Of a stretch of 64,000 bases of DNA, positions 18,621 to 27,006 are shown piece after piece (the stretch's first letter is position 1; each line of letters begins with the position of its first letter). Origin of the DNA: Pseudomonadota bacterium (GTDB lineage Bacteria; Desulfobacterota; Desulfobulbia; Desulfobulbales; SURF-16); contig JAHJKA010000049.1 of assembly GCA_018822545.1 (NCBI GenBank), positions 1 to 64,000 of the forward strand, written 5' to 3'. A program made the position numbers and the translations under genes. Below the pieces are notes generated by a model. The model did no database searches. It saw only the letters and a list, made by a program, of their open reading frames with translations, and was not told the DNA's origin.

Positions 18621-19523
18621 ATGATAGAAAAATTGCGGGAAAAGAGCATACTCTTTCTGCACGATGTCTATAAACAATATGGTGACAAGGTTGTGCTTGA
18701 TGACATCGACCTGGCCGTGGCCCCCGGCGAGATCGTCACCGTCGTGGGCCCAAGTGGTTGCGGGAAAACAACCCTTCTCCGGATGATCCTGGGCCAGGAA
18801 TTTCCCACTTCAGGACAGATGCTCATCAACGGTAACCCTGTAGGACTCGCCGACTCGACACGTGGCATAGTCTACCAAAAATACTCTTTATTCCCCCACC
18901 TGAACGTGCTTGACAATGTCCTGACCGGCCCGAAGCTGAGTCTCCCTTTTTTTGAAAGAGGGCGCCACAAACAACAACTTACCGACGAGGCCATGTATTA
19001 TCTCCGCAAGGTTAACCTTGCGGAACATTCCAACAAATTTCCCCATGAGCTTTCGGGGGGGATGCGGCAACGCGTGGCCATTGCCCAATCACTGATCATG
19101 AAACCAAAAATCATCCTCATGGACGAACCCTTCGGCGCTCTTGATCCAGGTACCAGAGAGAACATGCAGGTCTTTCTGCTCGAACTATGGGAAGAGTTTA
19201 AGATGACCTTCTTTTTTGTGACCCATGATTTGGAGGAGGCTGTCTTTCTGGGCACCAGGATTCTTGTGCTGTCGCAATACTATACCGATGACCGGGGCAA
19301 TGGTGCGGGAATTCCGCGCGGTGCAAAAATTGTCTGTGATCATGCCCTACCCAAAGAAGCCCAATCAACCTCAGTGAAAGCCACCCAAAAGTTCGCTGAA
19401 CTCATTCAGCGAATCAGAAAAGCAGGGTTTGACCCGGAATACCAGCAGCATGCCAAGGATTTCGACCTCAGCCACAGCGATTCTTTCAGGACCCTGCGTG
19501 AAGACCAATACACCGGAAACTAA
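18621..19523 (+). CDS. ABC transporter ATP-binding protein, taurine/nitrate type
   Basis: Walker A is GPSGCGKTT, the Q-loop YQKYSLFPHL, the signature LSGGMRQRVAIAQ, Walker B IILMDEPFGALD and the H-loop VTHD, all in the usual order. The start ATG follows TGGAGAA. At 300 residues it is about 40 longer than TauB/SsuB. The extra C-terminal part (after ILVLSQYY) resembles the extensions seen in urea-carboxylase-linked importers. It is the last gene of the operon; the next gene is over 700 bases away. Confidence 0.9.
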   Translation: MIEKLREKSILFLHDVYKQYGDKVVLDDIDLAVAPGEIVTVVGPSGCGKTTLLRMILGQEFPTSGQMLINGNPVGLADSTRGIVYQKYSLFPHLNVLDNVLTGPKLSLPFFERGRHKQQLTDEAMYYLRKVNLAEHSNKFPHELSGGMRQRVAIAQSLIMKPKIILMDEPFGALDPGTRENMQVFLLELWEEFKMTFFFVTHDLEEAVFLGTRILVLSQYYTDDRGNGAGIPRGAKIVCDHALPKEAQSTSVKATQKFAELIQRIRKAGFDPEYQQHAKDFDLSHSDSFRTLREDQYTGN

Positions 19524-19622
19524 TACGGACAATGGTGCATTGAAAAAACAAATTATTCCCGGATGACTTCACCCATAACAAATCCTGTTTTGCGTCCTAA
19601 GCCTTATCCCTCGAGCATCGTC

Positions 19623-19646
19623 AATGCAAAATTGCATTCTTTTTTC
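19623..19646 (+). terminator. Weak candidate terminator of the ABC operon
   Basis: AATGCAA and TTGCATT form a perfect inverted repeat separated by two bases, followed by CTTTTTTC. The stem is AT-rich, so termination strength is doubtful, but it is the only hairpin plus T-run after the ATPase gene. Confidence 0.3.
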
Positions 19647-19663
19647 TACAAGTCCTCCTTCAC

Positions 19664-19684
19664 AATTTCCAGTTCCTGGAAATT
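19664..19684. promoter_or_regulatory. Perfect 9-base inverted repeat
   Basis: AATTTCCAG and CTGGAAATT are exact complements separated by TTC. There is no T-run on either side. It may be an operator or an RNA hairpin; its role is unknown. Confidence 0.3.
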
Positions 19685-20003
19685 ATTAATCCGGATCATT
19701 GCGAGGGGTACAGCCTCCCTCAACATCTCTCCGCCAGCAAACGATACCAAACGGTAACAACTTGGCCGGACAGAAGTTACCTTATGGTTACACCGTTTTA
19801 TCTCCTCTATCTCTTTAGATAAACCAGAAACTGCAACTAAACAAAAAAACATATAATTTCAGGCTGTTACACTTCACTATTTTGTCTAAAACAGTTCATC
19901 CTGCTGTTCGGCATGGTCTTTGCTCTTTGAATATGGAAACAAGCTTGCTCCCGTCATCATAGTGCGTGTTGACGGAACCCATAAAATATCACAGCAAGCA
20001 GAC

Positions 20004-20034
20004 AGGACTGAAAGTCCTCCACGTAAACTTGACA
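20004..20034 (+). promoter_or_regulatory. Palindrome AGGACT-AGTCCT next to a TTGACA box
   Basis: AGGACT (20004-20009) and AGTCCT (20013-20018) are separated by GAA. They lie 10 bases before TTGACA (20029-20034), a perfect -35 box reading toward nrfH. The matching -10 is weak (AGGATA at 20054, 19-base spacing), which would fit an activator-dependent promoter. This is inference. Confidence 0.3.
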
Positions 20035-20111
20035 ATGAGAGCAAACATTTGCCAGGATACATCACACCGCTGACAAAAACTGACGTTTTAAAGGGATGAC
20101 GCGAAGAAAGC

Positions 20112-20127
20112 CTGTCCACGTGGACAG
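20112..20127. promoter_or_regulatory. 16-base perfect palindrome upstream of nrfH
   Basis: CTGTCCACGTGGACAG is a perfect palindrome, flanked by GAAAG on the left and CTTTC on the right, so an RNA copy could form a longer hairpin. It lies about 105 bases before the nrfH start. It could be a regulator site or a leader hairpin. Confidence 0.35.
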
Positions 20128-20232
20128 CGACTTTCCTGCTAACTCAAAAATGAGGGAGGAGAAATGCACAGAGAGAGAATTGGCAAGGGGAGACAATACT
20201 CACAAGAGAACATCAACCAGGAAGGCTGATCT

Positions 20233-20760
20233 ATGGAAATTGGTAAAGCGATGAGATTTATCGCAACCTTGAGTGTTGTGGTGGCTATTGGACTCTTTGC
20301 CTATGTGGTGAAAGCGTCCAACATGATATCGTATCTTTCCAGCGACCCGAAAGTATGTATCAACTGCCACACCATGAACACCGTTTATGCAACCTGGCAG
20401 CACAGTTCACACAGGAATCGAGCTACCTGTGTGGAGTGCCATCTGCCGAGGGACTCTTTTGCGCACAAAATGCTCGCAAAATCACGGGATGGCTTCAAAC
20501 ATTCCGTGGCCATGACGTTTCGCACCTACGGTCTTAATATCAGGGCCACCGAAAACGCGGCCGACCGCATTCAGGCCAACTGCATCATGTGTCACCAAGA
20601 AATGGTATCGCAGATTGCGATCAACAGCGGTTTGTACCAGGCTGCCGGCAGCAACACCGGCATCGACAGAAGATGCTGGGACTGCCATAGAGAGGTGCCC
20701 CATGGCATCAACACCAACCTGACCGCTACTCCTGATAATATCGGAGTGAAGGAATTATAA
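20233..20760 (+). CDS. nrfH: Cytochrome c nitrite reductase small subunit (tetraheme quinol dehydrogenase)
   Basis: An N-terminal membrane segment (about residues 8-27) is followed by four CxxCH heme motifs: CINCH, CVECH, CIMCH and CWDCH. This is the NapC/NirT/NrfH pattern. The protein takes electrons from the menaquinol pool and passes them to NrfA on the periplasmic face. AGGAAGG precedes the ATG. nrfA follows after 24 bases. The upstream region contains candidate regulatory palindromes. Confidence 0.95.
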   Translation: MEIGKAMRFIATLSVVVAIGLFAYVVKASNMISYLSSDPKVCINCHTMNTVYATWQHSSHRNRATCVECHLPRDSFAHKMLAKSRDGFKHSVAMTFRTYGLNIRATENAADRIQANCIMCHQEMVSQIAINSGLYQAAGSNTGIDRRCWDCHREVPHGINTNLTATPDNIGVKEL

Positions 20761-20784
20761 TCCAACCAAAGAGGAGAATTAAAA

Positions 20785-22287
20785 ATGAAAAAATCTGTAC
20801 TGGTGACAATGGGATCAGTGGTTGTGATTGTTCCTTTGTTTCTGCTGGCCCTGTCCATCAACGAAAACAAGGCCGAGCAAAAGGTTATTAATGAAGTTCC
20901 AAAAATTAAACACATGGAAACCATCAGCGCCGAGTGGAGCAAGCATTTTCCCCGGCAGTACGATTCCTATGTGCAGACCAAGAAAAGCGACAAGATTACC
21001 GACATGCTTGAGAAAAACCCTGCTCTGGTGGTGTTGTGGGCAGGCTACGGCTTCTCCAAGGACTACAATGCCCCCCGCGGTCATTCCTATATGCTGGAGG
21101 ACAATATCAACACCCTACGCACCGGCGCTCCGGTGGACGGCAACACCGGCCCCATGCCAACGGCCTGCTGGACCTGTAAATCGCCGGATGTTCCGCGCCT
21201 GATGGAAAAAATCGGCGAACTGGACTATTTCACCGGCAAATGGGCACGATTCGGCAGCGAGATTGTCAATCCGGTTGGCTGTGCTGACTGCCATGACAAC
21301 GAGACCATGCGCCTCACCATTACCCGGCCCCACCTGAAACGCGCCCTGGATGCGGAAGGCAGCCTGAAAGCAGCTGACGCCACCCATCAGGATATGCGTA
21401 CCCTGGTCTGCGCCCAGTGCCATGCGGAATATTACTTCAAGCCCACCGACTGGACCGATAAAAACGGTGAAAAGAAAGTGGCCAAGGTCGTTACCTTCCC
21501 TTGGGCAAATGGTTTTGCGGTGGAAGACATGGAGAAATACTATGATGATATCAACTTTGCCGACTGGACCCACCAAGTCAGCAAGACTCCCATGCTGAAA
21601 GCGCAACATCCGGGTTATGAACTTTACAAGACCGGTGTCCACGCCTTAAATGGTGTGTCCTGCGCTGACTGTCATATGCCTTATGTGCGTGAGGGTGGTG
21701 TCAAGTATTCGTCTCATAATGTTGGCAGCCCCTTGGATAACATCGCCAACACCTGCCTTAATTGCCACAGTTCAGATGAAAAAACCCTGCGTGACACCAT
21801 TGCCAGAAAACTTGAGCGCAAGGATGAGCTGTCCAAAACGGCCATGGATGTCATCGGCAAGGCTCATCTTGAAGCAGGCAAGGCCTGGGAACTGGGCGCA
21901 ACAGAAGAGGAAATGAAGCCAGTTCTTCTTGACATCAGGCATGCCCAGTGGCGTTGGGATTACTCCATAGCCAGCCACGGTTCCTTCTTCCACGCCCCTG
22001 AAGAAACCCTGCGAATCTTGGGTTCCGCCATCAACAAAGGTCAGGATGCCCGGGTGAAGTTACGCACCGTTCTGGCCCGTTACAATGCCGCTGACTATGT
22101 GGCACCTGATTTTTCCACCAAGGAAAAAGCGCAGCAGGTCATTGGCCTGCCCTACCAGAAGCTGGTTGATGAGAAGATGAATTTCCTCAACACCTTGCGA
22201 GAGGAATGGATCAAAGAGGCTACAGCAAAGGGTCTTTATGACCCGAAAACAAGAGAGGGCTTGGAATTTAAAACCTCCTACAAGTAA
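20785..22287 (+). CDS. nrfA: Ammonia-forming cytochrome c nitrite reductase catalytic subunit
   Basis: The 500-residue protein has an uncleaved or signal-like N-terminal hydrophobic segment. It has the diagnostic lysine-ligated active-site heme motif CWTCK (about 128-132), then four CxxCH motifs (CADCH, CAQCH, CADCH, CLNCH). It reduces nitrite to ammonium with six electrons from NrfH. It also reduces NO and hydroxylamine, so it can serve detoxification or growth. GAGGAG precedes the ATG. The transcript ends at the strong hairpin at 22329. Confidence 0.97.
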   Translation: MKKSVLVTMGSVVVIVPLFLLALSINENKAEQKVINEVPKIKHMETISAEWSKHFPRQYDSYVQTKKSDKITDMLEKNPALVVLWAGYGFSKDYNAPRGHSYMLEDNINTLRTGAPVDGNTGPMPTACWTCKSPDVPRLMEKIGELDYFTGKWARFGSEIVNPVGCADCHDNETMRLTITRPHLKRALDAEGSLKAADATHQDMRTLVCAQCHAEYYFKPTDWTDKNGEKKVAKVVTFPWANGFAVEDMEKYYDDINFADWTHQVSKTPMLKAQHPGYELYKTGVHALNGVSCADCHMPYVREGGVKYSSHNVGSPLDNIANTCLNCHSSDEKTLRDTIARKLERKDELSKTAMDVIGKAHLEAGKAWELGATEEEMKPVLLDIRHAQWRWDYSIASHGSFFHAPEETLRILGSAINKGQDARVKLRTVLARYNAADYVAPDFSTKEKAQQVIGLPYQKLVDEKMNFLNTLREEWIKEATAKGLYDPKTREGLEFKTSYK

Positions 22288-22328
22288 GCTTCATCTCATG
22301 TAACATCAGATAACTGCTTCATTCTACC

Positions 22329-22364
22329 AGTCCCGTCCGCCGCAAGGTGGGCGGGACTTTTTTT
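22329..22364 (+). terminator. Intrinsic terminator of nrfHA
   Basis: A 13-base-pair stem (AGTCCCGTCCGCC with GGTGGGCGGGACT, including G-U pairs) has a GCAA tetraloop and is followed by seven T residues. It starts 42 bases after the nrfA stop. Confidence 0.9.
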
Positions 22365-22491
22365 ATCGCTATTCTGCCGCGAGTTGATGCTTTGGCCAAA
22401 CGCGAAAAATGAATGGAACTTGAGGGGGAACTTGCAAGAAAACACTTCGGAAGATGACACCTAATACGAACAAGAACGGGGAGAGTCGAAA

Positions 22492-22776
22492 CTAGACAAC
22501 GACATCAATACGTTGGCTGGCCACTTTTTGTTGCTCAGCCTGAGCCTCTCGGACCTGTTGACGGGCTTGGAGTTCCGCGGCCTTAGCCTTGTCAAGACGC
22601 TCTTGGGCACGCTGCTCCTGAACCTGAGCCTCACTCCTGTTTTGGATGGCTTGCTGCTGCTCATCCCGGGTCTGCTGCACCCGGCGGGTGGCGGCCAGCT
22701 TGTCAGCTCTGAGCTGATCACTGGAATAAGAAGATGGTGATGGAGTGCTGTTACTTGCAATGTTGTTGGCTAACAT
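22492..22776 (-). CDS. Small coiled-coil protein, unknown function
   Basis: The 94-residue frame has a good GGAGG site five bases before its ATG. The N-terminus is Ser/Thr-rich (NSTPSPSSYSSDQL). The rest is a continuous Gln/Glu/Ala/Arg-rich helix that should form a coiled coil (RAQERLDKAKAAELQARQ). There is no signal peptide and no cysteine. It is convergent with nrfA and divergent from the KamA-family gene. I do not recognise the family. Confidence 0.6.
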   Translation of the reverse strand: MLANNIASNSTPSPSSYSSDQLRADKLAATRRVQQTRDEQQQAIQNRSEAQVQEQRAQERLDKAKAAELQARQQVREAQAEQQKVASQRIDVVV

Positions 22777-23070
22777 CGTAACCTCCGCATCTGTAGAAGA
22801 AAAATTGTTCGGTATTCATCCTCAGATAGAATCAATCTGCCAAAGAAATTATCTAAGAATTTTACACGTACATTCAATATAATAAGCAGTGATAAAAAAA
22901 ATGCCACAGAAATTATTTCTTTTGTTGCCAGGGTTATCGAACCACCATAAAAAGCTCTATAGCTTCATGGTTTAAAAAAATACAAAAAAATTCTTCGTGC
23001 GCATTGTGCCCGGCGTGGTAAAAAGACCTCCTTATCTCACTCTTTCAAACAATTCTGCCTTCAAAAAACC

Positions 23071-24111
23071 ATGGCCCGTTGGCAAAACATACTCAAACAG
23101 GCGATCACTGCGCCAAAAGATCTCCCTGTGGGACTGCAGCCCTTCATGCCTGAATCAGGAGCGGTGGCTGATCAGTATCCCATGCGGATTAACACTTATT
23201 ACCTGAACCTGATCAAAGAAAAAGGAGACCCCCTCTGGCTTCAAGCCGTGCCGCAGCCCCAGGAGCTTCATGATCAGGTCTGCGTGGCCGACCCCCTGGA
23301 CGAGGAAAATTTAAGCCCTGTTGCCAATCTGGTCCATAAATATCCAGACCGTGTCCTCTTTCTGGTTACCAGTCAATGCGCCATGTACTGCAGATTTTGC
23401 ACCCGAAAACGAAAAGTTGGCACGGCCAGCATGGTAATCAGCGATGACACCATACACGCCGGTCTGAACTATATCCGTACACACCCGGAGATCAAAGACG
23501 TGCTGATCTCAGGCGGCGACCCCCTTCTCTTAAGCGATGACAGGCTGGACTGGCTCCTTTCTTCGATACGCGCCATCCCATCAGTTGAAATCATCCGTAT
23601 CGGCAGCCGAGTGCCCTGCACCCTGCCCATGCGGATTACCGCAAAACTCTGCCGTATATTGAAAAAATATCATCCCCTTTACATCAACACCCATTTTAAC
23701 CATCCCGATGAGATTACTGCCGAAGCATCCTTGGCCTGCAAACGCCTTGCTGATGTCGGCATCCCACTAGGCTGCCAGACCGTGCTTTTAAAAGGGGTCA
23801 ACGATGATGCCACGATCATGGCAACATTAATGCGCAAGCTCCTCACCATCCGGGTCAAACCCTACTATCTCTTCCAGGGTGACCTGACCCGTGGCACCAA
23901 CCACTTCCGAACCACCATCGAAACTGGGCAAAAGATCATGCAACAGCTCATCGGCCACACCTCAGGCATGGCCGTGCCTACCTACGCCGTGGACGGCCCG
24001 GACGGTGCCGGCAAAATCCCCCTGACCCCTAACTATATTGAATCCCTGGGCAAACAGCTTTGCTTCACCAACTACCAGGGCAAAACCTGCTTTTATGACA
24101 ATGGTGGCTGA
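23071..24111 (+). CDS. KamA-family radical SAM aminomutase (lysine 2,3-aminomutase-like)
   Basis: The radical SAM motif is CAMYCRFC (CxxxCxxC), followed by the family's RKRKVG. Downstream features are DVLISGGDPLLL, IRIGSRVPCTLPMRIT, INTHFNHPDEIT, GIPLGCQTVLLKGVNDD and the PLP-lysine region VDGPDGAGKIPL. It has 346 residues, against about 416 for clostridial KamA; EpmB is about 340. Known members convert L-lysine to beta-lysine (compatible solute or antibiotic precursor) or act on EF-P lysine. No acetyltransferase (AblB) or EF-P gene is adjacent, so the substrate is open. No ribosome binding site is visible before the ATG. Confidence 0.85.
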   Translation: MARWQNILKQAITAPKDLPVGLQPFMPESGAVADQYPMRINTYYLNLIKEKGDPLWLQAVPQPQELHDQVCVADPLDEENLSPVANLVHKYPDRVLFLVTSQCAMYCRFCTRKRKVGTASMVISDDTIHAGLNYIRTHPEIKDVLISGGDPLLLSDDRLDWLLSSIRAIPSVEIIRIGSRVPCTLPMRITAKLCRILKKYHPLYINTHFNHPDEITAEASLACKRLADVGIPLGCQTVLLKGVNDDATIMATLMRKLLTIRVKPYYLFQGDLTRGTNHFRTTIETGQKIMQQLIGHTSGMAVPTYAVDGPDGAGKIPLTPNYIESLGKQLCFTNYQGKTCFYDNGG

Positions 24112-24533
24112 AAAGAAACCCTGAATCTTTTGCAAATAATCAGGGTATGGAGCTGACCGTGGCCCTTCCAGAACTCTACCTCATTACCGTTCATGGTCAG
24201 GGAGTAAATCCGGCCCGGCTCCATGTTCATTTTAGCAGCGTCACCAGCCGGCAGGATAAAGAGAGAGGCCTTCTGGTTGCCACGCATATAGGTAAGAAAG
24301 GCGGCATTACATTTTCCCAGCTTACAAACGCGACCACCGACCAGAGTAAAACCACGACCCACCATATCGGGCAGCGCTATGGCTTGGCCCATTTTGGCCT
24401 CATACCAGGCAGGGATACCAGCCACCTCTTGCGCGGTGAAAGCCATAGCCTCCGGGCTGACATGATCATGCAGGGCCACTTGGGCCAACTCTTCAAGAGA
24501 AGAAAAACCATGCCTGCGATGGTGATTCCCCAA
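24093..24533 (-). pseudogene. C-terminal part of a transmembrane anti-sigma factor, N-terminal domain missing
   Basis: The translated segment VGRGFTLVGGRVCKLGKCNAAFL followed by MRGNQKASLFILP resembles the periplasmic C-terminal domain of transmembrane anti-sigma factors. The frame continues upstream of the TTG at 24533 with a hydrophobic stretch (about 24540-24590), but no ATG, no ribosome binding site and no zinc-binding HxxxCxxC domain is found. The last 19 bases overlap the convergent KamA-family gene. It may be a decayed remnant, or a shortened gene using the TTG; no sigma factor gene is nearby. Confidence 0.4.
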
Positions 24534-24628
24534 ATGATTTAGAAAAAAAACAGGAAAGGAAAGAACGCTACCAAAATCTAGGAATGGCGCAAAAGGAACA
24601 TGGGCGTCGAACCCTTGGCCAAGGCCTC

Positions 24629-26971
24629 TTATCTTACCAGGGCAGGAATCTTCAGGGCGGGAATCTTCAGGGCGGGAATCATGACACCATCAAGATCCCG
24701 ATAATCCTGATGCTTATTTCTCCCTGCTGACGAAACAGCCCTGGGCAGCTTTTCAACCTTCACCCCCAGATACTCTGCCAACCGCCCTCTGTCTGAATAG
24801 AAAGGCCACCATACCCTGGTATTATAGAAACGAAAGGGGAAAGGATGGGGTTGCCCCTTAGCAAAGAGTAGCTCAAAGGCTGCCTTGGTATTTTCCTCAT
24901 GGGCCATGGCCAGGGCCTCAAGGGAAACAGCTATTTTCTCGACCAGATCGGTCCTGAAGGAGGAAGGATACCGGGCCGCGATAAAACGCAGCTTGACGGC
25001 AGCCTGGCGGGTGAGACCTGGATGGCCTGCCTCTGCCGCAAGCTGGCCATAATCAAAAAGAGACAAAAGCACCTGGGCCGCCTTACCCGTGTCACGGAAA
25101 CCCTTTTCGGTGATAAGCGCTACAGAACCCTGCGTGCCACCCCGCACAAAGGAAACATTTACCCTGGTTGCAACAGGCAGCGGCCCCACAATCTCCTGAA
25201 TCTGGCTGGCCATGGAGATGGGTTTGCCATTGATTGCAATCACCTTGTCTCCGGGCTGGAGTCCGGCCTGAACAGCCGGAGAATTCCCCGCCACCTTGGC
25301 GAGAGTCGTATAAAGAAAACCGCTCTTGGGATCCCTTTTAAAATCAAGGCCCAGCCTTGAAACCATGGGGCTCTTGTCGAGAATTGCCTGGGCATGAAAG
25401 GCAAAATAATCCCCCCACAGGGCAAGGGGCATATCAGGGTACTTGAAGTAAAATTCCGAGCCATTAAAGTCAAGGGGCAGATAGGGTTGCCGGTTAACAA
25501 TAGCTTTAAGCTGCTCAAGGCCTTTGGCATACTCGTTTTCGGCAAAAAGTTTTCGCGCCTTGTTAAAGAGAGCGACGTTCTCCATATCCATTTTTGTTAA
25601 GGCAGCCACGGTCCTTATCTTGCCGGCATCCACCACTCGCCAGGCATCGCTCACCACATCAAAGGTCAACAAAGTCCCCTGAGGGGCCACCGAACGTTCA
25701 TCAAGAAGCTGAAGGCCATTGCTCACGGTGAACCGTTTAAATTTCCCCTGATCCACCAAGCCAACAATGCCGTGGGGACTTATTTCCACCTGACACTGTG
25801 GGGCAAGGGCCAGCGAAAATTCCTGCGCCTTCTTACTGGGATCAAGAGGCAACAACCGGATGCCGGCAAGCTCACTGACAATGATGTACGCACCATCCTT
25901 TGAAATTCGCACATCTTCAGGGCCTCTGAGGCCTGGTCCCAGTGGAAACTCAAGGCTGCGGAGTCGTTCGCCGCTCTCTTTATCAAAAAGCCAGACAAGA
26001 TCGGCTTCTTTACCCTTTTTCTTCAAAACCCAGTCAAATTGGTACCGGCCGCCACGAACAAGAAGATTCTGCCCAGAGGGATCATAGGCCAGGTTCTTAT
26101 CAAAACGGCCATTGACCTTATTTGAGTCAAAACTGCTCAGTTTTTTACCCGTGCTCACATCATATCTTTCAATGCGGCTGGCCACTTCAGCATCCATGCA
26201 GACAGCGAGTTCCTTGCCGTCGGGAGAAAAGGCCAGGCCACAGGCATCATTCAAAAAGGCGTCGTTTTGCAACTCAATCTCGGTGACTTTTCCGGGCTGA
26301 AAATATTCTATCCGGATAACGGAACGACCCATATCAGCAATGGAATCCTGAATAAAAAGAGCGGAAGCATGCATCCCGGCATCAGAACTGACCGCGAAAT
26401 TACGGCCCATCTCAAGGGCACCCTTGTTTTTTACCACCGAGGTAAAACGCCAGACCTGGGTATCATTTTCATAGAAGAAAACCTGGCTTTGTTTATTACC
26501 AGCCACCGACGTCACAAAAAAACGCCCGTCACCGCTAAAACCCAAACCAACCGTCTTGTCATTACCGGGCTGGGGATAATGACGTCGACGCATACCCTCA
26601 AGCCGATACTCCTCAATCTTCCTGTTTAATTTGTCATTATCAAGGGAGATGACAACATCATCACCCAGGGCATAGATAAGACACTTGCCCACCACATGAT
26701 CACCCTGACCGCATTTGGCAAGGGCATCTGATATGGCAAAATCAAGATCATCATAACCCCAGGTATACCAGGCATCAAAACGTTCATCCTCCTGTTTAAG
26801 GGCGAAAACTTTATAATGAAGGGGGCTGGCCTTATAGGTGTCGTAGGCGGCCTGCAATCTGGCCCTGAAGGTGGCGGCAAGGCCCTGCCCAGGTGCCCCG
26901 AGGAGACAAAGGAAGACGACAAACGAGACGCGAAGATATTTCCGGTGGAATTTTCTTTGGAGGAAATTCAT
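24629..26971 (-). CDS. Exported beta-propeller-like protein with PDZ domain, unknown function
   Basis: A signal peptide (MNFLQRKFHRKYLRVSFVVFLCLLGAPGQGLA) begins at the ATG at 26971; an upstream TTG at 27010 lacks support. Residues of about 130-450 contain repeated WD/propeller-like blades (LGFSGDGRFFVTSV, LAFSPDGKELAVCMD, LAYDPSGQNLLVRG, VRISKDGAYIIVSE). A PDZ domain near 545-625 has AGLQPGDKVIAINGKPISM. The C-terminus is a tail containing the short repeat IPALK. The next upstream gene ends 35 bases before this ATG, so the two exported proteins probably function together in the periplasm. Confidence 0.7.
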   Translation of the reverse strand: MNFLQRKFHRKYLRVSFVVFLCLLGAPGQGLAATFRARLQAAYDTYKASPLHYKVFALKQEDERFDAWYTWGYDDLDFAISDALAKCGQGDHVVGKCLIYALGDDVVISLDNDKLNRKIEEYRLEGMRRRHYPQPGNDKTVGLGFSGDGRFFVTSVAGNKQSQVFFYENDTQVWRFTSVVKNKGALEMGRNFAVSSDAGMHASALFIQDSIADMGRSVIRIEYFQPGKVTEIELQNDAFLNDACGLAFSPDGKELAVCMDAEVASRIERYDVSTGKKLSSFDSNKVNGRFDKNLAYDPSGQNLLVRGGRYQFDWVLKKKGKEADLVWLFDKESGERLRSLEFPLGPGLRGPEDVRISKDGAYIIVSELAGIRLLPLDPSKKAQEFSLALAPQCQVEISPHGIVGLVDQGKFKRFTVSNGLQLLDERSVAPQGTLLTFDVVSDAWRVVDAGKIRTVAALTKMDMENVALFNKARKLFAENEYAKGLEQLKAIVNRQPYLPLDFNGSEFYFKYPDMPLALWGDYFAFHAQAILDKSPMVSRLGLDFKRDPKSGFLYTTLAKVAGNSPAVQAGLQPGDKVIAINGKPISMASQIQEIVGPLPVATRVNVSFVRGGTQGSVALITEKGFRDTGKAAQVLLSLFDYGQLAAEAGHPGLTRQAAVKLRFIAARYPSSFRTDLVEKIAVSLEALAMAHEENTKAAFELLFAKGQPHPFPFRFYNTRVWWPFYSDRGRLAEYLGVKVEKLPRAVSSAGRNKHQDYRDLDGVMIPALKIPALKIPALVR
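24640..24684 (-). repeat. Three 15-base tandem repeats at the gene's 3' end
   Basis: Three near-identical copies of GGGCGGGAATCTTCA (plus strand) encode the repeated peptide IPALK at the end of the propeller-PDZ protein. Copy number could vary by slippage without a frame change, because the unit is a multiple of three. Confidence 0.7.
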
Positions 26972-27006
26972 AGATGACCTAGGTTTCAAAAAGGCTGTCA
27001 ATGTGA

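Larger units (their letters stand above)
19524..20232. other. Intergenic region of 709 bases rich in perfect inverted repeats
   Basis: No convincing gene is present; the short open frames lack ribosome binding sites and known motifs. Four perfect inverted repeats are seen at 19623-19638, 19664-19684, 20004-20018 and 20112-20127. A TTGACA box lies at 20029. The region separates the ABC importer operon from nrfHA and presumably holds the nrf promoter and its control sites. Confidence 0.6.

Noticed and set aside
10202-19523. A plain tellurite-resistance operon
   Set aside because: Only TelA points that way; no TerC/TerD/TehB genes are present and the binding proteins and OmpA fusions do not fit.
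19563-19757. A 64-codon frame in the intergenic region
   Set aside because: It has no ribosome binding site, contains a hairpin and shows no protein motif.
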